Part shown: positions 9,793 through 17,621 of the stretch, piece after piece
Layout: each line of letters opens with the position of its first letter
Numbering within the stretch: position 1 is the stretch's first letter
Assembly: GCA_963825505.1 (NCBI GenBank)
Contig: CAWGTL010000008.1
Coordinates: 1-64,000 of the forward strand
DNA length: 64,000 nt
Source of the DNA: JBBQSN01 sp963825505
Lineage (GTDB): Bacteria; Actinomycetota; Actinomycetes; Actinomycetales; CAWJMD01
Reading direction: 5' to 3'
Position numbers and translations under genes: made by a program
Notes under the pieces: generated by a model
Told to the model about the DNA's origin: nothing
Database searches by the model: none
The model's input: the letters and a program-made list of their open reading frames with translations, nothing else

Positions 9793-11159
9793 TCAGTTGC
9801 AGCCAACCGCTGCGTAGCTACCGCGACCTGCTGCAGATCGGTGGAACTCGTAAGCCATCGCCGCAACCTCGATGATCTGACCCTCGACGTGGAAGGAGGG
9901 AAACATCAGGGCGTACTGCGAAGAAACCCAATCAAGCGCCCCGTAAGCAGAACTCTCGAAGGAATGGAACCACTCCGCATGTTCCCACCATAGGCCCGGG
10001 TCTACCACCGACGCCCCACGGAGATAGCGGCCCAGAGCGTCGGCGGCATGGGCGAAATCGTGAGCTCTGGCACGCCATTCGGCTTCCCTGCGGAATTCAA
10101 TATTCTTCGTCAGTGAAACCAGAACTGCGCGAATCAAGGGCCGAGGGAACTCTTTGGAGGACGTAAGTACATCGTTCTCGAGCTCCAATAAGGTTTCGAA
10201 ATTTGGTTGGAACGTCTCCTCATTGGTGTAGCCATCCATCACAGCTTCCATGGGGACTTCGATCTCCGCCAGCGCCTCAAGATGCATGTTCGCTGCCGTT
10301 AGGTGTTTCGGCATCAGGTGCGTCTTCGCTGAGTTGATTTCCAGGCCGGCCGACCGAGACTGGTGCTGAATGGCGAGTGAAAGGGCGTACAGCTGATCTT
10401 TCGTGCCCTCGGCACTGACGTCGTCCATCCATCGGCGGGCAGCCGAGATCCGCCCATCCGCCAAGGCAAGAGCGATCGCCTCGTCGACGGGCCGGAGAAT
10501 CAGATGCGCTAAAATCGCAGAAGCGAAGCTTCTCTGCGGCAGACCGCTGCCGCGTGGCCAATGGCGTCATGTGTATGGATCACGTGAGCGATCACTCCGT
10601 GGGCAGCGTTGCCGCCGATTCGGCCAACGATGATCTCGAGAATCCGCTCAGGCTCGACTGACGCGAAGAATGAAGTGATGTCTGACTGCAGTCCGAACTC
10701 GCCCGAGAGATCATCCTCAGTAGCCCGCATCGTCGCCACGTAGCCTTTCCATTCCCCGGGACGACTTTGCCATCTCACCGGGCTCGCGCATTCGCCAGCC
10801 GTACACCCAGGGCGCTAAGTCACATGGAAAGCGCCCGGCCGCTTGCAACCGAAGACAAGTAGGCAAGACGGCTCAATGGGTCCTGTACTACTGCAGGCCG
10901 GATACCCAGACGTGACTTTGGCACATCGATGTCGTGAAAGAACGGGGAGTCTCTCGAGCCCGTCTCGACTCCTGCCTGCGAAGCAGAGATCCTCTTCTGC
11001 ATCGATGTCCGCTGCGGACGCGTGGGTCAGTTCCGGCCACCCCCACGGATCTCGGAACCAGTCGCCATACATCTCAGCTCGTGCCAGCGTCAGCCCCGTC
11101 GTGATGTCTAGACCCGCGATCACCCATCGCACGTCGCCCAAATGCTGCACATCCAGCAC
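9793..11159 (-). pseudogene. reverse transcriptase, probably defence-associated (UG/DRT-like), frameshifted
   Basis: Reading leftward in alternating frames: ARAEMYGDWFRDPWGWPEL, then DVPKSRLGIRPAVVQDPLSR and LAYLSS, then APWVYGWRMREPG, then EFGLQSDITSFFASVEPERI (palm motif A), GLPQRSFASAILAHLIL (motif B, SxxLA), ARRWMDDVSAEG (the catalytic DD box as WMDD), and SAGLEINSAKTHLM (motif D). This order matches non-retron, non-intron 'unknown group' RTs, several of which are antiphage (DRT) systems; no maturase domain is seen. A helical C-terminal region of about 150 residues follows. Frame changes lie near 10960, 10821 (one extra T), 10770 and 10560. As written it is not translatable as one protein. 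Confidence 0.75.
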
Positions 11160-11237
11160 CTTCTCACACGTTGACTTAGCGTCACGATAACTTGCGCCAT
11201 GATTCCACGCTTACCGAAGGTGTGCGCAGGTTTGGAC

Positions 11238-12387
11238 CTAGCTCTCGGCCCCCCCACCCCCGGGGAGTGCAGTGAGTGTGGAGGCGGCAGCCGGCACCTT
11301 GTAGCGGTACGCGACCACGGTCCATGCGTCAGCCTCGATCATCCACGGGTGCACGACGGAGAGGGAACCGCCAGTGGCGGCTGGTGGGGACACGGACCGA
11401 TCCAGATCGATGCCAGCGACCACCATGAGAACGGTGCTCGGGTGCTGCGATTGGTGAAGTTCCACCTCGGCTCGGGTGAGGATGACCTCCTCGCCCGTCG
11501 AGGTCGTCCCCTTGACCTCGACGTACAGGTGCTCCGAGCCGCGGCGCACATCCAAGTCGTAGGACTTGGACGCTCCGACGTCCTTCACCGAGAAGTTCAG
11601 TGACTTTAAGTGCTCGGATGCGACCGCGACGGGGCAGGCGCGCTTCTCAATGGCGGTTCGTTCGGCGGCGTCAGCCGAATCCCTGGCCTCGCGAACGCTT
11701 CCCGGCCGCGCTCGGCGGCCGTGATGACGTCGCTCACCTCCGGGGCGAGCTCGCCCGGAATCGCCACAGCCCGTTCGATAGTGGCGTACAGCTTGCCGAG
11801 GGCCATGGCCATGAACTCGAGATCCGCTTCGAGAACGGTCGGGCTAGGATGTCGTCGACCGCGTACTCGACAGCGGACGCGTTGCCGACCTCGTAGCCAC
11901 GTCCGAGATCGGATCGTCGCGAGTCGAGCGCGATGGCCTCGACCAGGTCGGGACGGGCAGCCATCTGTTCTGCAAGACTTGCCTCGGCCCACACCACCCT
12001 GGCATCCAGCTCGGCCGCCGGGCGCGCCCGAAACTCGCCATTCTCCAACGGGTGGTGCCCTGGTTCAGGGACAGGTACACCCGGTGCGCCCTCGGCACTG
12101 AACAGGTAGACGATGTACCAGCCCTCGGTGGCTGAGGGTGACGGGCCGCGACTGAGCGAGTGCACGCGCACCCAGGGAATCTCGGTCTTCGGACCGGTTC
12201 CATCTCGGCCTTCGACACGGAGGTCATCGATGGCGGCCGGCATCGCAGACTGAGAGCTCGGGCAGGCGGTCCCGAAGCCAGTCCGCTGCCTCTTGGCGGA
12301 CGAGAACGCCTCGCCGCTCCATGTCGGGGGTGTTCGATGCGCTCCAGCCCGGCTGGAGCAGCAGCACCTCTTCCAAGATCTCCTGCA
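11238..12387 (-). pseudogene. MrcB_N-DUF3883 protein (restriction/defence type), frameshifted
   Basis: From GTG 12387 the first frame reads MQEILEEVLLLQPG and VRQEAADWLRDRLPEL. A second gives KTEIPWVRVHSLSRGPSPSA and EGWYIVYLFSAEGA, and a third RVYLSLNQGTTRW, the hallmark of MrcB_N (DUF3578) domains of McrB-like restriction proteins. Further blocks are DLVEAIALDSRRSDLGRGYE and EADLEFMAMALGKLYATIER, then the C-terminal DUF3883 nuclease-like domain: KSYDLDVRRGSEHLYVEVKG and VILTRAEVELHQSQ, with the E-V-K motif. At least five frame changes are needed. MrcB_N-DUF3883 fusions occur in defence loci and are thought to recognise or cut modified DNA. The intact ancestor would have been roughly 380 residues. 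Confidence 0.65.
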
Positions 12388-12436
12388 CGCTTGCAACCTA
12401 GGCGAGGAGGTGTCCTGTAGGAGCCGGATTCCAGAG

Positions 12437-13552
12437 TCAGGCCCCTTGGAGAGCACGCAGCGGCAGCATCAGGCCGGTCGCGGCCTCGGACAGGGCGGCA
12501 GCGATGGCGGCATCGCGGTCCTGTGCTACGTGCTGGTACCGCATCGCCGCCGATGGCGTGGAGTGCCCGAGGCGGAGCATGAGTTCGGCCAGGGTCGCGC
12601 CGCTGACAGCGGCGAGAACGGCTGCGGTGTGGCGCAGGTCGTGCCAGCGCAGGTCGGAACGTCCTGCAGCCTCACGGGCTGGGTTGAAGTGCCAGGACAG
12701 GGATGACTGCGCCAGGTGCCCACCGGTGCGGGCAGGGAAGACCAACCCTTGCGGACCCGGCTCGGCATGCTCGGCCAGGTGCTCGGCCAGGGCCGGGAGC
12801 AGGTGCGGGGGGATGGCCACGGCGCGCCGACCGGCCTCGGACTTGGGCGGGCCGACTACGAAACCGCTGCCGGTGCGCACCACGGCTCGCTGGACCTTGA
12901 GCCGTCCGGCGTCGAGGTCCACGTCGGAGCAGCGCAACTCGGTGGCCTCGCCGAAGCGCAGCCCGCACCACGCCGACACCAGCACCAGCATGCGGTACTG
13001 CTTGGGCATAGCCCCTGCGATGGCGACGATCTGGCCCACGGTCGCGGGCTCGATAGTGCGAGCACGCTTGACCGACCCTGCCCCTCGGACCCGGCACGGG
13101 TTCGCGGCGATGGCTTCCTCTGCGACGGCGGTAGCGAGCACGGTGCGCAGCAGCGAGTAGGCGTGCGCTCTCATCGTCGGGCCGGTCTGATCGGCGAGGG
13201 ACGAGTGCCATCGCCGCACCACCGTGGGCGTGATCTTCCCGAGCGGGAGGTTCCCCAGCGCCGGGATGATGAACCGGTCGAGGAGTCGGGCGTAGTGCCC
13301 TCGGGTTCGGTCGCGCAGGTCGCGCGACTCCAACCAGCCCTGTGCGAACGCTGCGAGCGTCAGATCGTCCGCGTCGGGGGACCGCCACGTCCGCCTGTCG
13401 ACCTTGACCCGCACGTTCGCCAACTCGCCGGTGGCCTGGGCCTTGGTGTCGAACACACCACCCGACCACGACCGCCCATCCTGGCGGTACCGAACCTGCC
13501 ACTTGCCCGACGGCAGCCGCCGCACGCTGCCGAACTCCCTACGCTTGCCCAT
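12437..13552 (-). CDS. int: tyrosine recombinase / phage-type integrase
   Basis: The 371-residue protein has an N-terminal arm-binding AP2-like part (REFGSVRRLPSGKWQVRYRQ), a SAM-like core-binding domain (residues ~65-155) and the catalytic domain. The active-site set is complete: Arg in SAWCGLRFGEATEL (~196), H-x-x-R in WHDLRHTAAVLA (~305), His in LRLGHSTPSAA and Tyr in MRYQHVAQD (~337). It catalyses site-specific integration and excision. It is intact, unlike its left neighbours. It reads inward from the right end, with the ATGCCAC repeat pair 18 bases upstream of its start and a tRNA-Asn fragment 500 bases further right, so that fragment is its likely attachment site. Confidence 0.93.
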   Translation of the reverse strand: MGKRREFGSVRRLPSGKWQVRYRQDGRSWSGGVFDTKAQATGELANVRVKVDRRTWRSPDADDLTLAAFAQGWLESRDLRDRTRGHYARLLDRFIIPALGNLPLGKITPTVVRRWHSSLADQTGPTMRAHAYSLLRTVLATAVAEEAIAANPCRVRGAGSVKRARTIEPATVGQIVAIAGAMPKQYRMLVLVSAWCGLRFGEATELRCSDVDLDAGRLKVQRAVVRTGSGFVVGPPKSEAGRRAVAIPPHLLPALAEHLAEHAEPGPQGLVFPARTGGHLAQSSLSWHFNPAREAAGRSDLRWHDLRHTAAVLAAVSGATLAELMLRLGHSTPSAAMRYQHVAQDRDAAIAAALSEAATGLMLPLRALQGA

Positions 13553-13570
13553 CGCGCTCCCTCACCCGCC

Positions 13571-13588
13571 ATGCCACTCGCATGCCAC
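13571..13588 (+). repeat. tandem ATGCCAC pair upstream of the integrase
   Basis: Two ATGCCAC units start 11 bases apart, with a further TGCCAC at 13597. They match the pair at 6209-6226 at the other end of the element. They overlap the integrase promoter region, so integrase binding here could also repress its own gene. Confidence 0.4.
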
Positions 13589-13915
13589 AACTTGTGTGCC
13601 ACTTGAGGCCCGATGGCTCCCTCTTGCACCCTGCCTCCAGAGGTGTTTCTGCAGGTCAGAGGCCATTCTCGCAGATCAGCGACCCTGGGGATACCCTGCT
13701 GAGGGCGGTGGCCAGCGCCAGGGACGGTCTGAGACACAGGCGGCTTGAAGGCTCGGTGAGGGTGGTCGGCCGTTCTCGTGCGGTCGCGTGGATCACGGTT
13801 CTCCCGGTGGCGCAGGCCGCAAGCAGCGACCGGCGGTGACAGCGGCGGAGTACCGTGAGCCGACTACTCCAGGCTGCTAGATGACGCCCGATTGGGAGGT
13901 GCACTGAGGGGCTGG

Positions 13916-13936
13916 TGCGCTCACGATGCGCTCACG
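13916..13936 (+). repeat. tandem TGCGCTCAC pair in right direct repeat
   Basis: This has the same 11-base-spaced pair as at 5970, at the same distance (about 120 bases) from the tRNA-Asn fragment. It is part of the 396-bp repeat. Confidence 0.4.
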
Positions 13937-14053
13937 GCGGTCCCGGCATGAAGCGATGACAGGCGGAGGAGCCGGCACTGGCCGGACGGCGTTTCCGCAG
14001 GTCACGGCCCTGCGCGGCCCGACGCGGCACCAGCCGGACGGTTGACGTGTTGG

Positions 14054-14096
14054 CTGTTAATCGGACGGTTACTGGTTCGAGTCCAGTCGCGGGAGC
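14054..14096 (+). repeat. tRNA-Asn 3' half, candidate attachment site 2
   Basis: The 43 bases read CTGTTAATCGG, GGTTACTGGTTCGAG and TCCAGTCGCGGGAGC: anticodon loop with GTT, variable loop, complete T arm and 3' acceptor strand of tRNA-Asn. Upstream bases do not form the D arm or the 5' acceptor strand, so this is not a working tRNA gene. It is the best-preserved of the three copies. Confidence 0.75.
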
Positions 14097-14103
14097 TTCT
14101 GAT

Positions 14104-14134
14104 CTGCGGGTATGCCCTCTGGGTATACCCGCAG
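14104..14134 (+). terminator. hairpin after the tRNA-Asn fragment
   Basis: CTGCGGGTAT and ATACCCGCAG form a perfect 10-bp stem with an 11-base loop, followed by GGTCTGTTCTT. It sits 8 bases after the tRNA 3' end, where a tRNA gene's own terminator would be. Confidence 0.6.
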
Positions 14135-14153
14135 GGTCTGTTCTTATGTCGTG

Positions 14154-14173
14154 TGCGCTCACATGCGCTCACG
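14154..14173 (+). repeat. tandem TGCGCTCAC pair right of attachment site 2
   Basis: Two TGCGCTCAC units start 10 bases apart (one base closer than in the other three pairs), 57 bases to the right of the attachment fragment. Together with the pair at 52330 they bracket the 14.1-52.4 kb region. Confidence 0.35.
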
Positions 14174-14697
14174 ATCAGCTGTCGCGGGCTCACGTCGTTC
14201 GCGCTGGGGAGTGTCGGCTGGTGTCGGCACGTACAGAGGTCGGGGCTCCCTCCAGCCTCCGGATCGCTGCGTCGGGTGCCGAAGTGTGTCGACCCGTGCG
14301 GGTCCGTGCCGGTACGTCACAGTTCCTGCGGCCGACGACCATCCGATTTCGCGTCGGATGCTTGTGCGTGCCGCACCAACGGCGGCGGCGCCGCGGCTAT
14401 GTCATCAACACCCTGCACGGTCGCGCTCGCGCCTCATGGACCCGTAGCGCCGACATCGCTGGGCAAGGCCGCCCGGCGGCGTCACTCGGGCCGCACGCGC
14501 TGACATGCTCACTACATGGCTCGGCCGACGAACTCGGCTCCCGGTGTGCGTGCTCTGCGACCTTCCAAGACCTCGCTTCTCATCCGGCTCAGAAGCCGTC
14601 TGCGAGCCACCGTCGCACGGAGTGCCAGGGTGGATCGCCGTTCGAGAGGTCGCGACGCAAGGGGGTCCGTACCGGGGGCACGGCGCCGGGCGCCGGC
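14174..14697. other. intergenic stretch without a convincing gene
   Basis: About 520 bases right of the attachment site. Several open frames cross it but none shows a family pattern, a good ribosome site or a hydrophobic profile. It may be leftover sequence of the integration site. Confidence 0.4.
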
Positions 14698-15237
14698 TCA
14701 AGCGAAGGGCACGGCGACGATCAGCGCGCACATCCCGACTGTAGTCGTCAGGCCGAGTGCACGCGGCGGTGTCAAGGGTTTCGCGAACCAAGGAAGGGCT
14801 GGCCAGCGCCGGACCATCCCGAACACGCCAGCTGCGAGCAACGCGACGGCCAGGAGCCACACGACGATCGGGGTCGTGACCCAGTTCACCGTCACCCACG
14901 CCATGGCGAGCCCGGTGAGCGCCGCGGCGAAGCGCGCGAGCAGACGGGATCGGTCACGATCGGTTGCCGGGCCGTGTCTGCGCCAGGCGTTGATCGTGAA
15001 CGCCGAGATGAGCCAGAGGATTGCGACCAGCTGCCATTCCTCGAGGAGCAGCGCTGCCAGCGAGAATGTGGCACTGGCCCAGAGGAATCGCGTCCTCAGC
15101 ACCCCTAGCGCTCGCTCGCGGGGCCCTCCGTGCGAGCGGGATATCGCGGCGATGACCGCCACCGCGAGACCGACGAGGATGCCGGCCGGTGAGCCAAGCA
15201 CCAACGTCAGAATGACTGTCAGAACGATGACATCCAT
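14698..15237 (-). CDS. membrane protein of unknown function
   Basis: The 179-residue product has about five hydrophobic segments (for example VIVLTVILTLVLGSPAGILV, SLAALLLEEWQLVAILWLI, WLLAVALLAAGVFGMVRRW). It begins at ATG 15237 inside the stop codon of the upstream hydrolase gene (TGATG overlap), so the two are translationally coupled. No family was recognised. The pairing suggests it supports, or is protected from, the secreted or membrane-anchored beta-lactamase-like hydrolase. Confidence 0.7.
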   Translation of the reverse strand: MDVIVLTVILTLVLGSPAGILVGLAVAVIAAISRSHGGPRERALGVLRTRFLWASATFSLAALLLEEWQLVAILWLISAFTINAWRRHGPATDRDRSRLLARFAAALTGLAMAWVTVNWVTTPIVVWLLAVALLAAGVFGMVRRWPALPWFAKPLTPPRALGLTTTVGMCALIVAVPFA

Positions 15238-16358
15238 CAGTGCTCCCCGACGAGCAGTGTCAGCGCGGCCTGCTCGACGGACGCCTTCGTGCTCGAGAGG
15301 ATGATGACCGCCCGGTCGTTGACCAGGTCCAGGGCAAGAGCGGCACAGAACCCTCCGGTGGCGCCGCCATGGCTGGTGACCGTCTGTCCCGCAACCGTCG
15401 TGGTGTTCCAGGCATACCCGATCCGTGTGCCGTACCCGTCATCCCACCGTGGGGTGAGCGCGCCCATGCCGGGTGCGGTGCCGTTGAGCAGCGCCTGCGC
15501 GTACCGAACCATGTCCTCGGCGGTCGAGTGGATGCCCCCTCCTGGAGCCGACCCGTTCAGGGTCCAGGCGGGGGCGTGCTTGCCGTCGACGCTGTAGCCG
15601 GTGAGCACATCGCTCGGCAGGTTCTCGGTGATGAGGGGAACGGTGCTGGCAGACATGCCCAGCGGCCCGAAGATGCGCTGACGCACCAGGTCCTCGTAGG
15701 TCATCGAGCTGCTCGCTGCGAGCGCCTGCCCGAGCAGTGTCGTGCCGATGTTGGAGTACTGGACCGTGCCTCGTTGGCTCAGTGACAGCGTCCGTGCCTG
15801 TGCGATGACCTCATCGACGTCCTGCACGAAGGGGTCACGGTGAGGGCTTCCGAGGAAGAGCAGCTCTTCCTGGAAGCTGAGCGGTGCAGTACGCGGCAGC
15901 CCGGAGCGGTGGCTGGCGAGCTCGGCGAGCGTCACGTCCGCCGCGGGCGCATCCGCCAGCGGAAGAAACGCACCCAGCGTCGAGTCGGGCGTCACGTCGC
16001 CCCGCTCGATGGCATCGGCGAGCAGCAGCGAGGTGAAGGTCTTGGTCACCGAACCGATCTCGTACACCGTGTCGCTCTCGGCCCCGAAATTCGCAAAGGA
16101 CACAGATTCGCCGTCCACAACCGCGATGCTGACCCGGTCGAGCGCCCCGTCCAGGTACGGCAGCGCCGCTGCGGCCAGAGCTGAGTCGCCGGTCACCCTG
16201 GTGGAGAGCGAAGGCGGGACGGGACGGGCCACCGTGCCGACAAGCACCACACCCAGGGCGAGCACGGTTGCCACGACCATCGTCGCGCGCCCCGACACGG
16301 CTGTGAAGGGGACCGCGGCGTCAGGAGCGGCGCCAACAGTTACCACAGGCTTGCGCAT
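15237..16358 (-). CDS. serine hydrolase, beta-lactamase class C / PBP-like family
   Basis: The chosen start ATG 16358 follows GAGGACATCTCG and gives 373 residues; an upstream frame adds 36 unlikely residues. An N-terminal membrane segment (ATMVVATVLALGVVLVGTVA) is a signal peptide or anchor. The catalytic motifs are S-V-T-K in YEIGSVTKTFTSLLLADAIE, Y-S-N in VQYSNIGTTLLGQAL, and H-G-G in SHGGATGGFCAALALD in place of KTG. The family covers D-aminopeptidases, esterases and carboxypeptidases as well as beta-lactamases, so the substrate is open. It likely acts outside the cytoplasmic membrane. It is coupled to the downstream membrane protein gene. Confidence 0.88.
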   Translation of the reverse strand: MRKPVVTVGAAPDAAVPFTAVSGRATMVVATVLALGVVLVGTVARPVPPSLSTRVTGDSALAAAALPYLDGALDRVSIAVVDGESVSFANFGAESDTVYEIGSVTKTFTSLLLADAIERGDVTPDSTLGAFLPLADAPAADVTLAELASHRSGLPRTAPLSFQEELLFLGSPHRDPFVQDVDEVIAQARTLSLSQRGTVQYSNIGTTLLGQALAASSSMTYEDLVRQRIFGPLGMSASTVPLITENLPSDVLTGYSVDGKHAPAWTLNGSAPGGGIHSTAEDMVRYAQALLNGTAPGMGALTPRWDDGYGTRIGYAWNTTTVAGQTVTSHGGATGGFCAALALDLVNDRAVIILSSTKASVEQAALTLLVGEH

Positions 16359-17024
16359 CGAGATGTCCTCTGGTCGGGAGGGCATCGGGCCTGTGCGGCG
16401 GTTGTGAACGGCCGGCAAACGAGGCGTCCTCGATTGGAAACTACTCCGACCGACCACCGCCCACAAGGACCAGACCGGGCGTCACCTGTGCTCCGAAGCG
16501 ACTCGTCAGAATGATCTTCCAGCGGCTTCCGAGAGCGGAGCCGCGGCGGACTCCGCCACCCACTGGTTCTCAGACCGCTGACTCCTGGCGGCGGCGGCAG
16601 CGAATGCCGAATGACCCACCTACGCGGACGACATCGCCGAAGGGGCTCTCGTATCGGGGCGCCGGACAACAGGCTCTGCTCCGCCTGTACGGCCCACCTA
16701 CCCGTCCTGATGAGTGCGTGCTCATCGGCATGAGCGAACGTTCGCCCAGTCCAGGAGGCGTTGAACGACGTACCTCAACCAGGTGCCGTTCGTAGGACGC
16801 GGCGACAAGGCTCGCGCTCGACGAGGACGAGGGTCGAGTGTCGTCACGTAGTAAAGGCGGCGACGATAGCCAGAGCCTCACTTCCGGACCGGTGTCCCCC
16901 AGCAGCGAAGGTAGCGGCGGGTCTGCAAACTCGGCGTGGTGACACGGAGGTAGGCGGTCTCCGCGATGCTGTTCGTCCCTTCTGGGGCATTGCGCATCTC
17001 AGGGATGGCAAGTGGGATGAGCAG
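16359..17024. promoter_or_regulatory. divergent intergenic region with two palindromes
   Basis: The 660 bases lie between the divergent hydrolase and XRE regulator genes. No gene was recognised. Two palindromes stand next to each other: GATGAG-N6-CTCATC (16709-16726) and the perfect 12-mer GCGAACGTTCGC (16734-16745). They could be operators, for instance for the adjacent XRE regulator, but they lie about 280 bases upstream of it. Confidence 0.35.
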
Positions 17025-17606
17025 ATGGATCCCACCTCGACAGACGTCGGCGCCGTCCTGGACGGCATCGGCCGCAGGCTCCGAGGGATCCGCGTCCAGA
17101 GGCGACTGACCCTGACGGCCCTGGCGGGCACCACCGGCATCTCGAAGAGCACCCTGTCGCGGCTCGAGACCGGACAACGGCGGCCGACGCTCGAGCTCTT
17201 GCTCGGGCTGTCACAGGTCTATCGCCTGCCCTTGGACGACCTGGTCGCTGCGCCCGAGGTCGGGGACCCCCGGATCCGGCTCAAGCCCGGCCAGCTCAAG
17301 GGCCGGACCGTCATCCCCTTGACACGTCAACCCGGCGTGCAGGCGTGGAAGATCGTCATTCCCGTCGACAACACGACGCCGCAGCCACGCTCGCACGACG
17401 GATCCGAGTGGATCTACGTCCTGACAGGTCGCGTACGGCTGCTCCTCGGCGAGACGGACCAGGTCCTGGTTGCCGGTGACGTCGCCGAGTTCGACACGCA
17501 CGTGCCGCACTGGTTCGGCAGCACCGGCTCGGAACCCGCGGAGATCCTCAGCATCTTCGGTCGACCGGGAGAACGCATGACGGTCCGCACCAGCTCCGGC
17601 GTCTGA
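17025..17606 (+). CDS. XRE-family regulator with cupin sensor domain
   Basis: ATG 17025 gives 193 residues. The N-terminal HTH_XRE domain (LDGIGRRLRGIRVQRRLTLT, LAGTTGISKSTLSRLETGQR, PTLELLLGLSQVYRLPLDDL) is followed by a cupin_2 barrel with SHDGSEWIYVLTGRVRLLLG and VAGDVAEFDTHVPHWFGSTG. This class represses or activates small operons in response to a ligand bound in the cupin. It is convergent with the SARP gene (16 bases between stops) and divergent from the hydrolase gene, so the hydrolase pair is a possible target. A longer upstream frame is open but lacks any domain. Confidence 0.88.
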   Translation: MDPTSTDVGAVLDGIGRRLRGIRVQRRLTLTALAGTTGISKSTLSRLETGQRRPTLELLLGLSQVYRLPLDDLVAAPEVGDPRIRLKPGQLKGRTVIPLTRQPGVQAWKIVIPVDNTTPQPRSHDGSEWIYVLTGRVRLLLGETDQVLVAGDVAEFDTHVPHWFGSTGSEPAEILSIFGRPGERMTVRTSSGV

Positions 17607-17621
17607 CTCCACCGCACGGCG

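Larger units (their letters stand above)
6150..14096. mobile_element. small integrative element with capsid gene (phage-satellite or phiRv1-like)
   Basis: The segment lies between two tRNA-Asn 3' fragments and has, in order, an excisionase-like gene, a replication-type HTH gene, two small overlapping genes, an HK97-type capsid gene, a broken reverse transcriptase, a broken MrcB_N/DUF3883 gene and a tyrosine integrase pointing inward at the right end. No terminase, portal, protease or tail gene is visible in about 8 kb. This layout resembles the short prophage-like elements phiRv1/phiRv2 of mycobacteria and capsid-encoding satellites that depend on a helper phage. The two broken genes between capsid and integrase sit where such elements often carry defence cargo. 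The class is inference; the gene order is seen. Confidence 0.6.
13701..14096 (+). repeat. 396-bp direct repeat, right copy (element end)
   Basis: This copy matches 5757-6149 along its whole length and keeps the bases missing from the left copy. It has a TGCGCTCAC pair at 13916-13935 and ends in a tRNA-Asn 3' half. The start-to-start distance between the copies is 7944 bases. Frames across it on both strands are most likely spurious, since their sequence follows the tRNA T arm. Confidence 0.85.

Noticed and set aside
9793..11159. Group II intron or retron
   Set aside because: No maturase or HNH domain, no intron RNA-like flanks and no retron-type msr/msd inverted repeats were seen next to the RT; the DPWGWPEL and WMDD features fit another RT class.
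14020..14096. A complete tRNA-Asn gene at the right repeat
   Set aside because: Only the 3' half matches. The upstream bases cannot form the D arm or the 5' acceptor strand, and the anticodon stem is poor.
13932..14193. Minus-strand frames encoding WTRTSN or GLEPVT-like peptides near the tRNA fragments
   Set aside because: These peptides are the antisense reading of the tRNA T arm and are a known spurious class, not proteins.
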